Source of the DNA: Actinopolyspora mzabensis | GTDB taxonomy: Bacteria; Actinomycetota; Actinomycetes; Mycobacteriales; Pseudonocardiaceae | DNA length: 64,000 nt | Assembly (NCBI RefSeq): GCF_900101095.1 | Contig: NZ_FNFM01000010.1 | Span: 208,646-272,645 of the forward strand | Direction of reading: 5' to 3' | In this document: positions 17,701 through 26,736 of the stretch, one piece after another | How the letters are laid out: every line of letters begins with the position of its first letter | How positions within the stretch are numbered: the stretch's first letter is position 1 | Notes under the pieces: generated by a model | Database searches by the model: none | Seen by the model: the letters and a program-made list of their open reading frames with translations, nothing else | Told to the model about the DNA's origin: nothing | Program-made: the position numbers and the translations under genes

Positions 17701-18744
17701 CTCGATGCCTGGGATCCGCAGCGGATTCCCGACCATCTGCGGATGACCTTCCGAGTGGTGGAGGGCGACGAGAACAGCGGCGAGGAACGCACCCTCGCGG
17801 AGGGCAAGGACCTCGAGGAACTCTCCGAACGGCTGCGTCCGCGGCTGCGGGCCGAGATATCGGCGGCCGCGGAAAGCATCGAACGGCACGGGCTGCGGGA
17901 GTGGGACTTCGGCAAGATTCCCGGTACTTTCGAGCGGCAACGGAACGGTCAGGTGGTCAAGGCCTACCCGGCGCTGGTCGACGAGGGCGACAGCGTCGGC
18001 ATCCGTGCTTTCGACACGGTCGCCGAACAACGTGACCAGCAACGTCGTGGTGCCCGTCGACTGGTGCTGTTGAACCTGCCCTCACCGGTGAAGTTCCTGC
18101 GGCGCCGACTGACGAACTCGGCGAAACTGGTGTTCGGTCGTAGTCCGCACGGGGATCCCGAGACTCTTTTCGAGGACTGCATCGCCTGTGCCGCGGACGC
18201 GCTCATCGACCGAGCCGGGGGAGTGCCCGAGGACCAGGATGCCTTCACCGCTGTGGTGCAGCAGGTACGTGAGGGGCTGAACGAGACCTCCGCACGAGTC
18301 CTGTCCACGGTGGAGCAGATACTTGCCACCCAGCAGCGGGTGGAGGCCGAACTGGACGGCACACGCTCGCTTTCCGCCGAGGCAGCGGAGGACATCCGTA
18401 CCCAACTGTCCAACCTGATCTACCCCGGGTTCGTCACCGACACGGGGTGGTGGCGGTTGGCCGATCTGCGACGCTACCTCGAAGCCGTCTCCTACCGGTT
18501 GCGGAAGATCGCGCAGCATCCCGGCCGGGATCGCGATCTGATGGAGCGGGTACGCGGCGTGGAGCAGCGTTACCAGGAGATGCTCGATTCCGTGGGTGAC
18601 GGCAAACCGGTGGGTGAGCGGCTCTGGTCGATCGGTTGGATGATCGAAGAACTGCGGGTGAGCTACTTCGCGCAGGAACTGGGAACACCGCACTCGGTCT
18701 CGGAGAAGCGGATACACCGGGCCATGGACAAGCTCCAACCCTGA
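14785..18744 (+). CDS. hrpA: ATP-dependent RNA helicase HrpA (DEAH box)
   Basis: 1319 aa from ATG 14785, with GGAGAG just upstream; the upstream GTG at 14734 lacks a ribosome site. DEAH/RHA helicase motifs in order: Walker A GETGSGKTTQLPK (near residue 100), TQPRRLAART, DEAHERSLNIDF (near 197), TSATID, LSGEREIRDAAEAL, ATNVAETSLTVPGI and QRKGRCGRESEG. The helicase-associated/OB region and the long C-terminal DUF3418 extension (YPALVDEGDSVGIRAFDT) give the length typical of HrpA. The enzyme unwinds RNA and in E. coli acts on mRNA processing and stalled ribosomes. A repeat-rich gap of about 350 nt separates it from the convergent degV gene. Confidence 0.95.
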   Translation: MATAPVPPSLSELRDRLTELMPQDHRRLRRRIEGAHKIRDQEALHGVASEISDDITAAHERVTRRREQVPEITYPAELPVTGRREDLMSAIRDNQVVIVAGETGSGKTTQLPKMCLELGRGILGSIGHTQPRRLAARTVAERIATELDVEVGGAVGYQVRFTERADEDTLVKQMTDGILLAEIQRDRLLRRYDTLIIDEAHERSLNIDFILGYVKQILPKRPDLKVIITSATIDPERFSRHFDDAPIVEVSGRTYPVEVRYRPLVDDSDELEDVERDQITAIGDAVDELCAEGPGDILVFLSGEREIRDAAEALEQRKPPRTEVLPLYARLSSAEQQRVFQRHSTRRIVLATNVAETSLTVPGIKYVIDPGTARISRYSFRTRVQRLPIEAVSQASANQRKGRCGRESEGICIRLYSEADFLARQEFTDPEILRTNLASVILRMTSLGLGEVASFPFVEPPDRRQITDGVNLLHELGALEQSTKRGKQDNQRLTKVGSKLAQLPIDPRLARMIVEAEVNGCVHETMVVAAGLSIQDPRERPTEHQQAADQQHARFNNKQSDFLAYLNLWQYLRDQRRELSGNQFRRMCRNEYLNYIRVREWQDLYSQLRQMVNSLGISINDEPADEDRVHQSLLAGLLSHIGLKDTERKSGSNRRSGTEYLGARGAKFAIFPGSALFKKQPQWVMAAELVETSKLWARTVAKVEPAWIERLAGHLVKRHYSEPHWEKDKGAVMAYERVTLYGVPLVAGRKVNYGRVEPELCRELFIRHALVEGDWETRHEFFHTNRALLAEVEELEQRARRRDIVVDDDALYDFYDQRVGAEVVSARHFDTWWKKVRRQQPDLLTFPRSLLFNETSANVTDTDYPDFWQQGRHRLRLSYQFEPGSDADGVTVHVPVAVLNQLSPAGFDWQIPGLREELITALLKALPKQWRREFVPVPDHVRALLARLRPYEGPLLEALSTELRRMTGVNVPLDAWDPQRIPDHLRMTFRVVEGDENSGEERTLAEGKDLEELSERLRPRLRAEISAAAESIERHGLREWDFGKIPGTFERQRNGQVVKAYPALVDEGDSVGIRAFDTVAEQRDQQRRGARRLVLLNLPSPVKFLRRRLTNSAKLVFGRSPHGDPETLFEDCIACAADALIDRAGGVPEDQDAFTAVVQQVREGLNETSARVLSTVEQILATQQRVEAELDGTRSLSAEAAEDIRTQLSNLIYPGFVTDTGWWRLADLRRYLEAVSYRLRKIAQHPGRDRDLMERVRGVEQRYQEMLDSVGDGKPVGERLWSIGWMIEELRVSYFAQELGTPHSVSEKRIHRAMDKLQP

Positions 18745-18762
18745 TGCGTTTTGACCGCCCGG

Positions 18763-18810
18763 CGCCCTGCGTTGATGTTCGGGGTTCGCCCTGCACTGGT
18801 GATTGGGGCT
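18763..18810. repeat. Two-unit imperfect tandem repeat (24-bp period)
   Basis: CGCCCTGC occurs at 18763 and 18787, and the 16 bases after each copy are about 60% identical (ending in CGGGGTT and TGGGGCT). The two units are contiguous. They lie between hrpA and the intergenic hairpin element. No function is apparent. Confidence 0.35.
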
Positions 18811-18836
18811 CGGCTTTCGAAGCACCAAGGGCGCGG

Positions 18837-19040
18837 CGATTTCTCGAGAAATCGACGGGCCACCAGCGACGACGAGTAGCCGCACTCCCACCACTTCCGC
18901 GGGCCGAGCCCCGCCCGCCCTCGCAGCAGGACCGACCGCGGGTTCTCCGTGGAGTGCCTCGCGAGGACGGCCGGGGACGTTGTGTAGGTCGCTACCCGAT
19001 GTCTCCGGTACCCGCAGCGAGGCGCCCACGGAGGTTCCGC
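18837..19040 (+). repeat. Intergenic hairpin repeat, copy A (full length)
   Basis: This element fills most of the hrpA-degV gap. It begins with a perfect 18-bp palindrome (CGATTTCTCGAGAAATCG, 18837-18854). About 85 nt later a long hairpin (18938-19040) follows: arms GCGG/CCGC, then CTCCGTGG/CCACGGAG, then GCCTCGC/GCGAGGC. Inside is a conserved stem-loop GACGTTGTGTAG-gtcg-CTACCCGATGTC (18976-19003), which pairs best as RNA of this strand because of G-U pairs. Copies B (27865-27966, minus strand) and C (36056-36254) share the same order. Both arms differ in concert between copies, so the structure is conserved. It may be a REP-like element, a small non-autonomous mobile element, or a structured RNA. 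Confidence 0.75.
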
Positions 19041-19095
19041 CACGCAACCACCTACGCGGGGTCACCTACGCGGGGTGAGAGACCAGACTTCGGCC

Positions 19096-19935
19096 TCACG
19101 CGGGGGTGATCGTGATTCCCACTGCACCGGGGCCGGCGTGCGCGCCGATGATCGCGCTGGTCTCCTCCAACAGCGGTTCCCGCTGCGGTGTCAACCTGCG
19201 GTTGAGCTTTTCCAGCACCCACTTGGCGCGTTCGGGTGCCTGAAAGTGCTCCGTGGCGAAGTCGACCCTTCCGGATCCCGTCCGTGTCGCCTGCTCCACT
19301 GCCTTGCGCAGCACCCGTTCCGGTCCGATTCCCTTGGTCATCTCACGCAGTTCGCCGTCGCGCATCACCAGCAGTGGTTTGATCGACAGTGCCCGTGCGA
19401 GGGTGGCCTGCCCGCCGCTGACCCGTCCGCTGCGCCGCAGGTGCTCCAGGGTGTCGACGTAGACCATCTCCGTGGTGCCGTTCAGCCGCAGGTGCAGCAG
19501 CTCCAGCACCGCGTGCACGTCGGCCCCTCGGGTGGCTGCCTCGGCCGCCGCGATCACCGGTAGGCCGAATCCCAGTCCGCACATGCCGGAGTCGACCACG
19601 TGCACCGGCACGCCGACCTCGGCCGCCGCGGCGCGTGCGGCTTCGCAGGTGTCCGAGAGCCTGCCGGAAAGGTGCACCGAGACGATCGCCTCGACACCCT
19701 CGTTGACCGCGTCCGCGTAGTTCCAGAAGAACGCGGGAGCTGGCGGGGCGGCGGTGGCCACCGGTCGTCCCGATCGCATCGCCTCGGCGAGTCTGGCGTG
19801 CGGCACGCGTCGCTCGTCGTCGCTTTCCCCGTCGATGGTCAGGTCCAGCTGCACTACCGTGATGCCCAGTTCCTCGGCGAGGCCGGGTGGGATCGATGCG
19901 GTGGAGTCCGTAACGATTGCGACGCGTCGATTCAT
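19096..19935 (-). CDS. DegV family fatty-acid-binding protein
   Basis: 279 aa from ATG 19935. DegV fold with the usual start VAIVTDSTASIPPGLAEELG and the lipid-binding signature region (VATAAPPAPAFFWNYADAV, IVSVHLSGRLSDTCEAARAA, VVDSGMCGLGFGLPV). DegV/FakB proteins bind fatty acids and in firmicutes present them to the kinase FakA. No fakA-like gene is nearby, so the partner is unknown. It is convergent with hrpA and divergent from etfB across 290 nt. Confidence 0.92.
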   Translation of the reverse strand: MNRRVAIVTDSTASIPPGLAEELGITVVQLDLTIDGESDDERRVPHARLAEAMRSGRPVATAAPPAPAFFWNYADAVNEGVEAIVSVHLSGRLSDTCEAARAAAAEVGVPVHVVDSGMCGLGFGLPVIAAAEAATRGADVHAVLELLHLRLNGTTEMVYVDTLEHLRRSGRVSGGQATLARALSIKPLLVMRDGELREMTKGIGPERVLRKAVEQATRTGSGRVDFATEHFQAPERAKWVLEKLNRRLTPQREPLLEETSAIIGAHAGPGAVGITITPA

Positions 19936-20225
19936 GCTTTCAGGCTAGCGTTGATCACCTGTTCGTATGAGTACCCGTGCAGTGCGGGTTACGCTCGAGC
20001 GATTCGCTGTGCGGCGCCCCGCGGGGGAACGGGCTCGCGGAGTGAGTACCGTCACCCCCGTATCCGGGTTACGCTGGGGCTACCGGCCGGTAACATCCAT
20101 GGTGGTTGGCGTCACTGTGCTTTTCACGGGGCTACGTGGCAAGGTCAACCTTCCCGGGGACATGCCGCGCCGGGACTACTCAGCCAGGAAGCCGTCAACA
20201 GTCCGCAGGAGGTCGGAGAGGGCCC

Positions 20226-21008
20226 ATGAATATTGTCGTCCTGGTGAAGCAGGTGCCGGACACGTGGTCCGAGCGCAAGTTGTCCGACTCGGATCACACG
20301 TTGGATCGGGCATCCGCCGATGTGGTGTTGGATGAGATCAACGAGCGGGCCGTTGAGGAGGCATTGCTGGCCAAGGAGGCCCACGGCGGTGAAGTGACCG
20401 TGCTGTGCATGGGCCCCGAGGGCGCGTCCGACGCGATTCGCAAGGCACTGTCGATGGGTGCCGACAAGGCCGTGCACCTCACGGACGAGGCGTTGCACGG
20501 TACCGACGCGGTCGGCACGGCCAAGGCGCTGGCCAAGGTGATCGGTACGCTGGATTCGGTGGACATGATCATCGCAGGTAACGAGTCCACGGACGGACGC
20601 AGCGGTGCCGTCCCGGCGATGTTGGCCGAACTGCTGGGCTGGCCGCAGCTCACCTACGCGCGCTCGCTGTCGGTCGACGGATCGACGGTCTCGATCGAAC
20701 GCGAGACCGACGCCGGGGTGGCCAGCGTGCGCGCCGAGCTCCCCACCGTGGTCAGCGTCACCGAGAAGATCAACGAACCGCGGTACCCCTCGTTCAAGGG
20801 CATCATGGCCGCGAAGAAGAAGCCGGTTTCCACCCTGGCGCTGGCCGACGCCGGTATCGAGGCCGACGAGGTCGGACTGTCCGGCGCGCTGACGCAGATG
20901 GTCTCGTCCGCGCCCGCGCCGCCGAAGGAAGCAGGCCAGCAGGTCACCGACGAGGGCGACGGCGGCACCCGCATCGTCGAGTTCCTGTCGGGCAAGAACC
21001 TCGTCTGA
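20226..21008 (+). CDS. etfB: Electron transfer flavoprotein beta subunit
   Basis: 260 aa from ATG 20226, preceded by GGAGAGG. It opens with the typical NIVVLVKQVPDTWSERKL. The AMP-binding and docking regions are present: VTVLCMGPEGASDAIRKALS, MGADKAVHLTD, IIAGNESTDGRSGAVPAMLA, and the conserved NEPRYPSFKGIMAAKKKP. EtfB with EtfA accepts electrons from acyl-CoA dehydrogenases and passes them to the membrane quinone pool. It is followed by etfA after 169 nt. The order etfB-etfA-GNAT-plsC mirrors Rv3029c-Rv3026c of M. tuberculosis (fixA, fixB). Confidence 0.95.
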   Translation: MNIVVLVKQVPDTWSERKLSDSDHTLDRASADVVLDEINERAVEEALLAKEAHGGEVTVLCMGPEGASDAIRKALSMGADKAVHLTDEALHGTDAVGTAKALAKVIGTLDSVDMIIAGNESTDGRSGAVPAMLAELLGWPQLTYARSLSVDGSTVSIERETDAGVASVRAELPTVVSVTEKINEPRYPSFKGIMAAKKKPVSTLALADAGIEADEVGLSGALTQMVSSAPAPPKEAGQQVTDEGDGGTRIVEFLSGKNLV

Positions 21009-21177
21009 GAGTTCCTCACCGCAGGGGGTTCGGTTCCGCTGCCGTTCCGGCAGGGTGCCGCGTTCCGGCGCCCACACGACGATTCTCGGCGGTTCGCGCG
21101 GGTGGTCGTGACAAGTCCGGATCGTTTCGAGTCGTGGTGTGTTTCGGCTTCGGTCGCGTTTGAGAAGGGCGTTATCC

Positions 21178-22137
21178 ATGTCTGAGGTTTTGGTCCTCGT
21201 CGACCACGCGGGTGGCGAGGTCAAGAAGGTTACGTACGAGATGCTCACGGCGGCCCGCCGGCTCGGCGAGCCCGCCGCGGTGGTCACCGGCGGTCCCGGG
21301 GCCACCGACAAGATCGCCGATGCGTTGGCTTCGGCCGGCGCCGCCAAGGTTTACACGGCGGAATCGGCCGACATCGACGACTACCTGGTCACGCCGCAGG
21401 TAGACGTGCTCTCGACTCTCGTCGAGCGCGTTTCCCCCGCGGCGGTGCTGCTGTCGGCCAGTGTCGACGGCAAGGAGGTCGCGGGCAGGCTGGCGGTGCG
21501 CACCGGCAGCGGACTGCTGTCCGAGGTCGCCGACATCGATTCCGACGGAGTGGCCGACTACTCGCTGTTCGGCGGCTCGTACCAGGCGAGGGCGAAGGCC
21601 GCTTCCGGTGCTCCGATCGTGTCGATGCTGCCGGGCAGCGTCGAGCCGGAGACGCTGGACGGCGGCGGTGTGCGCGAATCCGTCGAGGTTCCGGGCACCG
21701 ACTCGGGCAAGTCCGGTGCCGTCACCGGCAGGCAGCCCGCGGAATCGGGAGACCGTCCCGAGCTGACCGAGGCCAACGTGGTGGTTTCGGGCGGCCGTGG
21801 TGTCGGCAGCGCGGAGAGCTTCGAGGTGATCGAGAAACTCGCGGACTCCCTCGGCGCCGCCGTGGGTGCCTCGCGTGCCGCGGTCGACTCGGGCTACTAC
21901 CCCGCCCAGTTCCAGGTCGGGCAGACCGGCAAGACGGTCTCCCCGCAGCTCTACCTCGCGTTGGGGATCTCCGGTGCCATCCAGCACCGCGCCGGGATGC
22001 AGACCTCCAAGACCATCGTGGCCGTCAACAAGGACGCCGAGGCGCCGATCTTCGAGATCGCCGACTTCGGCGTCGTCGGCGACCTGTTCAAGGTGGCCCC
22101 GCAGCTGACCGAGGAGGTCGGCAACCGCAAGGGCTGA
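21178..22137 (+). CDS. etfA: Electron transfer flavoprotein alpha subunit
   Basis: 319 aa from ATG 21178. The N-terminal domain starts [20 protein letters not shown]. The C-terminal FAD-binding domain has the family signature ([80 protein letters not shown]). It carries the FAD of the ETF heterodimer. A 38-bp perfect palindrome ends the two-gene unit. The 169-nt etfB-etfA spacer is longer than usual and might hold a second promoter. Confidence 0.95.
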   Translation: MSEVLVLVDHAGGEVKKVTYEMLTAARRLGEPAAVVTGGPGATDKIADALASAGAAKVYTAESADIDDYLVTPQVDVLSTLVERVSPAAVLLSASVDGKEVAGRLAVRTGSGLLSEVADIDSDGVADYSLFGGSYQARAKAASGAPIVSMLPGSVEPETLDGGGVRESVEVPGTDSGKSGAVTGRQPAESGDRPELTEANVVVSGGRGVGSAESFEVIEKLADSLGAAVGASRAAVDSGYYPAQFQVGQTGKTVSPQLYLALGISGAIQHRAGMQTSKTIVAVNKDAEAPIFEIADFGVVGDLFKVAPQLTEEVGNRKG

Positions 22138-22160
22138 CGACCGCTCGTTCCGCGGCGTCC

Positions 22161-22198
22161 TCGGGGGCGGGGAGACCGGCCGGTCTCCCCGCCCCCGA
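22161..22198 (+). terminator. 38-bp perfect palindrome after etfA
   Basis: The DNA from 22161 to 22198 is a perfect inverted repeat with 19-bp arms and no loop bases (centre GACCGGCCGGTC). It starts 23 nt after the etfA stop codon. In RNA it would form a very stable hairpin and should end the etfBA transcript. Confidence 0.8.
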
Positions 22199-22337
22199 AT
22201 ACTGTCGGCCCCGCTTGCTGTTGGCCCTGCTCCCGACCTCCGGTGGGCCTCGGGTACCCGTCATTCACCCGAAGTTCTCGTCGCGTCCGTCCGGTGCCAC
22301 TGTCGGTGGTCGCACGGACCCGGCTACATCTGCGGAC

Positions 22338-23123
22338 ATGGCCGATACAGCGCGATCCGACGCCACGTTGCTGGCCGTCACCGCCGGGCGGGACCGGAGC
22401 GGAGCCGATCACTACTCATTACTTCTGACCAGGGAACCAGCCGAGATTCGAGCCGCCCAGCGGCTACGCCACCGGGTGTTCGCCACCGAGATGGGCGCCC
22501 TGGTGCACCAGGACGGGACCGGAGTCGAGACCGATTCCTTCGACGAGTTCTGCGACCACCTCGTGGTGCGATCGCAGCGATCGGGCGAAATCGTCGGCAC
22601 CTACCGGATGCTGCCGCCCCGGCACGCCCGCGCAGCCGGGAGGCTCTACTCCGACGAGGAGTTCGACCTCACCGCCCTGGCGCCGCTGCGCTCGGATCTG
22701 GTGGAAACGGGGCGTTCCTGCGTGCATCCGGACCACCGAACCGGGGCGGTGATCGGTCTGATCTGGGCCGGTATCGCTCGTTACCTGCTGTTGCACGGTC
22801 ATCGTTGGCTCGCCGGCTGCGCCTCGGTGTCGCTGCGGGACGGCGGCACGTCGGCCGCCGGGGTGTGGCAGGCGGTTCGCCGCCGTCACTACGCGGCCCG
22901 CTCCCACCGGGTTCGGCCCTACCGCCCCTGGCCCACTCGGACCGTGCCCGCTCCGGAGCGTGTCCGGCTGCCACCTCTGCTGCGCGGGTATCTGCGGTTG
23001 GGAGCCCGAGTGTGCGGCCCACCCGCACACGACCCGGAATTCGGCGTCGCGGACTTCTTCGTGCTGCTGGACTCGCACGACATCGACCGGCGATACCTCG
23101 AGCGCTTCCTGGGGGACTCGTGA
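22338..23123 (+). CDS. GNAT-fold N-acyltransferase (OlsB-like, PF13444)
   Basis: 261 aa from ATG 22338; no clear ribosome site, so an upstream start is possible. The core matches the hemolysin/OlsB-type acyltransferase family: [40 protein letters not shown], then [20 protein letters not shown] and [20 protein letters not shown]. OlsB moves a 3-hydroxyacyl group from ACP to ornithine. The next gene, overlapping by 4 nt, is an OlsA/PlsC-type acyltransferase, so the pair could build an aminolipid. The same pair in mycobacteria is Rv3027c-Rv3026c, whose product is not settled. Confidence 0.88.
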   Translation: MADTARSDATLLAVTAGRDRSGADHYSLLLTREPAEIRAAQRLRHRVFATEMGALVHQDGTGVETDSFDEFCDHLVVRSQRSGEIVGTYRMLPPRHARAAGRLYSDEEFDLTALAPLRSDLVETGRSCVHPDHRTGAVIGLIWAGIARYLLLHGHRWLAGCASVSLRDGGTSAAGVWQAVRRRHYAARSHRVRPYRPWPTRTVPAPERVRLPPLLRGYLRLGARVCGPPAHDPEFGVADFFVLLDSHDIDRRYLERFLGDS

Positions 23124-24196
23124 GCGGGGGCGACACCTGGACACCGAACTCGCCGTGCGACACGTCCTGCCTCCCCGACCGCGGGTCGCTGCCCCGCGCC
23201 ACGTTCACCTGCCGACTGCGCCGGGTGCTGGGGTTGGCCGTGCTGCTGGTGTACGGGGCGATGCTCGCGTCGGCCATGCCGGTGTTGCCCGCGAGCCTGC
23301 GGCGTATCGCCGCCCGAACGTGGTTCACCGGCGTCCTCGCCGCCCTCGGCGTGCGGCTGCGAGTGCGCGGTGCTCCGCCACCCCGCACGGGCACAGCCGC
23401 GGGGGCACTGGTGGTGGCCAACCACGTTTCCTGGTTGGACGTGCTCGCGCTACAGGCGGTGTGCCCGATGCGCCTGTTGGCCAAGGTCGAGGTGCGCCAC
23501 TGGCCGTTGCTCGGGAGGCTGGCGGTGCGGGCGGGCACGCTGTTCATCGAGCGGGAGCGTCCCACCCGGTTGCCGGCCGCGATCGGTTCCGTCACCGAGG
23601 CACTGCGCCACGGACACGTGGTCGGTGCGTTCCCGGAAGGCACGACTCGATGCGGTCGTGCGTCCGGGCAGTACCGCTCCGCCGTCTTTCAGGCGGCCCT
23701 GGAAGCGGGGGCGCCGGTGCGGCCCGTCGCGCTGCGATACGAACTGATGAGTGGGGAGCCCACCACCGTTGCCGCGTTCGTCGGCGAGGACACCCTGCTG
23801 GCTTCGCTGCGCGAGGTCCTGGCGGTGCGCGGTCTCGTCGTGGAGCTGATCCAGCTGCCGTCCCCCGGTGCCCCGGCCACCGCTGCGCCGGGGATGTTCG
23901 ACCGCGAGCCCGGTGCGGTCGTGCTCCACGCTCCCGTGCGTACCGCTTCCCAGCGGGAAACCATCGGCTACGCCGCCGCACGGCGGGACGCTTCCGCCGC
24001 ACGACGGGCACTGGCCTCCTACTGCGCCCGGGTCGTCACCGAAGCGTGTGAGCCACGTCCTCCGGGAAACCACTGGACTTGCACCGCGGTGGAAGTCGCA
24101 ACATCGTGCGGTGACCGATCGGAACGATCCTTGCGAGACGACCGCCACGACGGAACCGGAGCCCGAAAGTCCACTGTGGTCAAAGCGGTACCGTAA
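23120..24196 (+). CDS. 1-acyl-glycerol-3-phosphate acyltransferase (PlsC/OlsA-type)
   Basis: 358 aa from GTG 23120, overlapping the GNAT stop as GTGA. A hydrophobic N-terminal segment (VLGLAVLLVYGAMLASAMPV) anchors it in the membrane. Acyltransferase motifs: NHVSWLD (HX4D), FIERERPTR, and FPEGTTR. It transfers a second acyl group to a lyso-lipid, either lysophosphatidate or lyso-ornithine lipid; the GNAT partner suggests the latter. The last 29 codons overlap the start of the MFS gene in another frame by 86 nt, which is unusually long, and the tail reads as low-complexity sequence. Confidence 0.88.
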   Translation: MSGGDTWTPNSPCDTSCLPDRGSLPRATFTCRLRRVLGLAVLLVYGAMLASAMPVLPASLRRIAARTWFTGVLAALGVRLRVRGAPPPRTGTAAGALVVANHVSWLDVLALQAVCPMRLLAKVEVRHWPLLGRLAVRAGTLFIERERPTRLPAAIGSVTEALRHGHVVGAFPEGTTRCGRASGQYRSAVFQAALEAGAPVRPVALRYELMSGEPTTVAAFVGEDTLLASLREVLAVRGLVVELIQLPSPGAPATAAPGMFDREPGAVVLHAPVRTASQRETIGYAAARRDASAARRALASYCARVVTEACEPRPPGNHWTCTAVEVATSCGDRSERSLRDDRHDGTGARKSTVVKAVP

Positions 24197-25514
24197 CTTC
24201 ACCATCGGCCTACTGCTGGTGGTCACGTTGGTCGCCTTCGAGGCGATGGGTGTGGCGACGGCACTGCCCACCATCGCCGCCGAACTGGACGGACAGCGGT
24301 GGTACTCCTGGGCGTTCACGCTGTTCATGGCCGCCAGCGCCGTCGGAACCGTCTTCGCGGGGCGGCTCGCCGACCGGCACGGACCCGCGCTGCCGCTGCT
24401 GCTCGCGCTGCCACTGTTCGCGGCGGGACTCCTGCTCGCCGGAGCCGCGCCGAACATGTCCGTGTTGCTGCTCGCCCGGGCTCTGCAGGGGCTGGGCGGG
24501 GGCAGCATCGCCGTGCCGCTGTACGTGATGATCGCCAGGGTCTATCCCCAGCGACACCACCCCAGGGCGTTCGGCGCGATGTCCGCGGCCTGGGTCCTTC
24601 CCTCGCTGCTCGGGCCCGCCCTGTCTGGTCTGATTACCGAACAGCTGCACTGGCGGTGGGTCTTTCTCGGGCTGGCGCCGTTCGTGCTGCTCGGGGCGGT
24701 GCTGCTCGCCCCCACCATTCGGCGCGCGGGGAGCAAGCCCGAGACGCGGCCCACGGCCAGACCCGGACTGCTGCCCGCTGCGCTCGGCGCCGGGTTCGGC
24801 ACAGTGGTGCTGAACTGGAGCGCCGACCATCCCTCGTTGCTCTCGGCGGTGCTCGGCGTGGCTGCGACCGTCTCGCTGTGGGTGTGTATTCGGGTGCTGC
24901 TGCCCACCGGGACGCTCTCGGCCCGGCCGGGCATCCCGGTCATGGTGCTGGCGCGTGGGCTGCTGGCCGGTGTCTTCTTCACCGCCGAGGCCTTCATCCC
25001 GCTGGTGCTGACCGTCGTGCACGGCTATTCGGCGATGTTGGCCGGAATTCCGCTGACCGTGGCCTCGCTGGGGTGGTCGTTGGGGTCCTTCTGGCAGGGC
25101 AGGCAGGGGCGCTTCAGCAGGGAGCACCTGGTGGCGTCCGGGTTCGTGCTGGTGGTCGTGGGCGTGCTCGGTGTGGCGCTGCTGGCACCGGAATGGGGAG
25201 CGGACCGGGCGATCTTCCTGTTCTGGTCGATCGCGGGTGCCGGTATGGGGGTGTCCGTCTCCAGCACGGCCGTGCGGGTGCTGGGGCTCTCGGACCAGGC
25301 CGAACGAGGGTTCAACTCGGCCGCGTTGCAGATCTCCGACATGCTCGGACAGGCCCTGCTGATCGGCTTGGGAGGGGCGCTGGTGAACCTGCTGGCCAGT
25401 ACTCGGGAACCGACCCTGGGCGTGGCCGTGCTCGCGGGGCTGCTGATGGTGACGGGCTCGCTGGGTGCGCGCCTGGTGGCGCGCTCCCGAGGGATTATCC
25501 TGGACGGGCGATGA
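24111..25514 (+). CDS. MFS transporter (drug/multidrug efflux type)
   Basis: 467 aa from GTG 24111, the only usable start before the first membrane helix; it overlaps the PlsC gene by 86 nt. About 12-14 membrane segments are present. MFS motif A appears between TM2 and TM3 ([20 protein letters not shown]), followed by [20 protein letters not shown], as in DHA2-type exporters; the first helix has [17 protein letters not shown]. It probably exports a lipophilic compound in exchange for protons; the substrate is unknown. It sits between plsC and iscS, where mycobacteria have no such gene. Its stop overlaps the iscS start (ATGA). Confidence 0.9.
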   Translation: MTDRNDPCETTATTEPEPESPLWSKRYRNFTIGLLLVVTLVAFEAMGVATALPTIAAELDGQRWYSWAFTLFMAASAVGTVFAGRLADRHGPALPLLLALPLFAAGLLLAGAAPNMSVLLLARALQGLGGGSIAVPLYVMIARVYPQRHHPRAFGAMSAAWVLPSLLGPALSGLITEQLHWRWVFLGLAPFVLLGAVLLAPTIRRAGSKPETRPTARPGLLPAALGAGFGTVVLNWSADHPSLLSAVLGVAATVSLWVCIRVLLPTGTLSARPGIPVMVLARGLLAGVFFTAEAFIPLVLTVVHGYSAMLAGIPLTVASLGWSLGSFWQGRQGRFSREHLVASGFVLVVVGVLGVALLAPEWGADRAIFLFWSIAGAGMGVSVSSTAVRVLGLSDQAERGFNSAALQISDMLGQALLIGLGGALVNLLASTREPTLGVAVLAGLLMVTGSLGARLVARSRGIILDGR

Positions 25515-26734
25515 CGTACCTGGACCATGCGGCAACCACCCCGATGCGTGCGGGCGCGATCGAGGTCATGACCGAAGCGCTCGCCACACTGGGCAATGCC
25601 TCGTCCCTGCACACCTCCGGCAGGCGAGCTCGTCGTGCCGTGGAGGAGTCCCGCGAGGACATCGCGGCCGCACTCGGCGCTCGCCCTTCCGAGGTGCTGT
25701 TCACCGGTGGGGGCACCGAGAGTGACAATCTCGCGGTGAAGGGCATCTTCTGGGGTCGCAGGGACGCCGATCCGCGGCGTCGTCGGGTGCTCGCCTCCGC
25801 CGTGGAGCACCACGCGGTGCTCGACACCGTGGAGTGGCTGGCGGAGCACGAGGGAGCCGAGATCACCTGGCTGGAGGTCGACTCGCACGGCAGGGTGGCC
25901 CCCGAAGTGCTGGAGGAGGCGGTCCGTCAGGCCCCGGAAGAGGTGGCGCTCGTCACCGTGATGTGGGCCAACAACGAGGTCGGCACGGTCAACCCGATTC
26001 CGGAACTGGCGGAGGTGGCCGTCCGGTACGGCATACCGCTGCACACCGACGCCGTCCAGGCCGTTGAGACGCTGCCCGTGGACTTCGAGTCCTCCGGGGT
26101 CTCGGCGCTGACGATGACCGGGCACAAGATCGGTGGTCCCTACGGCGTGGGGGTGCTGGTGTTGGGCAGGGACGTCAGCTGCACGCCGCTGCTGCACGGG
26201 GGTGGCCAGGAGCGCGAGGTCCGTTCCGGCACGCTGGACACACCCGCCGTGCTGGCCCTCGCCAGTGCGCTGCGCGAGGCGGTCGACCGGCGCGAGCACC
26301 ACGCGGCGGAGCTCGCCGCCCTGCGGGACGAACTGATCGAGGGGGTGCGTTCGGCCGTGCCGGACGCGGTGCTCAACGGCGATCCGGGTACCGTCGGGGG
26401 CGGTCGGTTGCCGGGGAACGCGCACTTCACCTTCCCCGGCTGCGAAGGGGACAGCCTGCTGATGCTGCTCGACGCCAACGGCATCGAGTGCTCCACCGGA
26501 TCCGCGTGCACCGCCGGTGTCGCCGAACCCAGCCACGTATTGTTGGCGATGGGCGCCGACGTGCGGGTCGCCCGGGGGTCGCTGCGGCTCACGCTCGGAC
26601 ACGATTCGACCCGCGAGGACGTCCGTGCGTTCCTGGACGCACTGGAACCGGCCGTGAGGCGGGCCCGCGGCGCCGGGCTCTCCGGTTTGAGCAAGACTTC
26701 GGTGGGATCGGCCACCGCGCCTACGGAGGTGTGA
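25511..26734 (+). CDS. iscS: Cysteine desulfurase (IscS/NifS class)
   Basis: 407 aa from ATG 25511. This PLP enzyme takes sulfur from cysteine as an enzyme persulfide for tRNA thiolation and Fe-S clusters. Typical start [27 protein letters not shown] and the PLP-binding Asp/Gln in [12 protein letters not shown]; the PLP lysine is Lys206 in [16 protein letters not shown]; the catalytic cysteine is Cys333 in [11 protein letters not shown]. MnmA, which uses this sulfur, is encoded 2 nt downstream with a clear GGAGG, so this is a dedicated tRNA thiolation pair as in Rv3025c-Rv3024c. Confidence 0.96.
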   Translation: MTYLDHAATTPMRAGAIEVMTEALATLGNASSLHTSGRRARRAVEESREDIAAALGARPSEVLFTGGGTESDNLAVKGIFWGRRDADPRRRRVLASAVEHHAVLDTVEWLAEHEGAEITWLEVDSHGRVAPEVLEEAVRQAPEEVALVTVMWANNEVGTVNPIPELAEVAVRYGIPLHTDAVQAVETLPVDFESSGVSALTMTGHKIGGPYGVGVLVLGRDVSCTPLLHGGGQEREVRSGTLDTPAVLALASALREAVDRREHHAAELAALRDELIEGVRSAVPDAVLNGDPGTVGGGRLPGNAHFTFPGCEGDSLLMLLDANGIECSTGSACTAGVAEPSHVLLAMGADVRVARGSLRLTLGHDSTREDVRAFLDALEPAVRRARGAGLSGLSKTSVGSATAPTEV

Positions 26735-26736
26735 GG

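Noticed and set aside
19986..20075. GGGTTACGCT occurring twice before etfB as tandem -10 boxes
   Set aside because: TACGCT fits the TANNNT pattern, but no -35 elements at proper distance could be identified, so it is not listed as a promoter.
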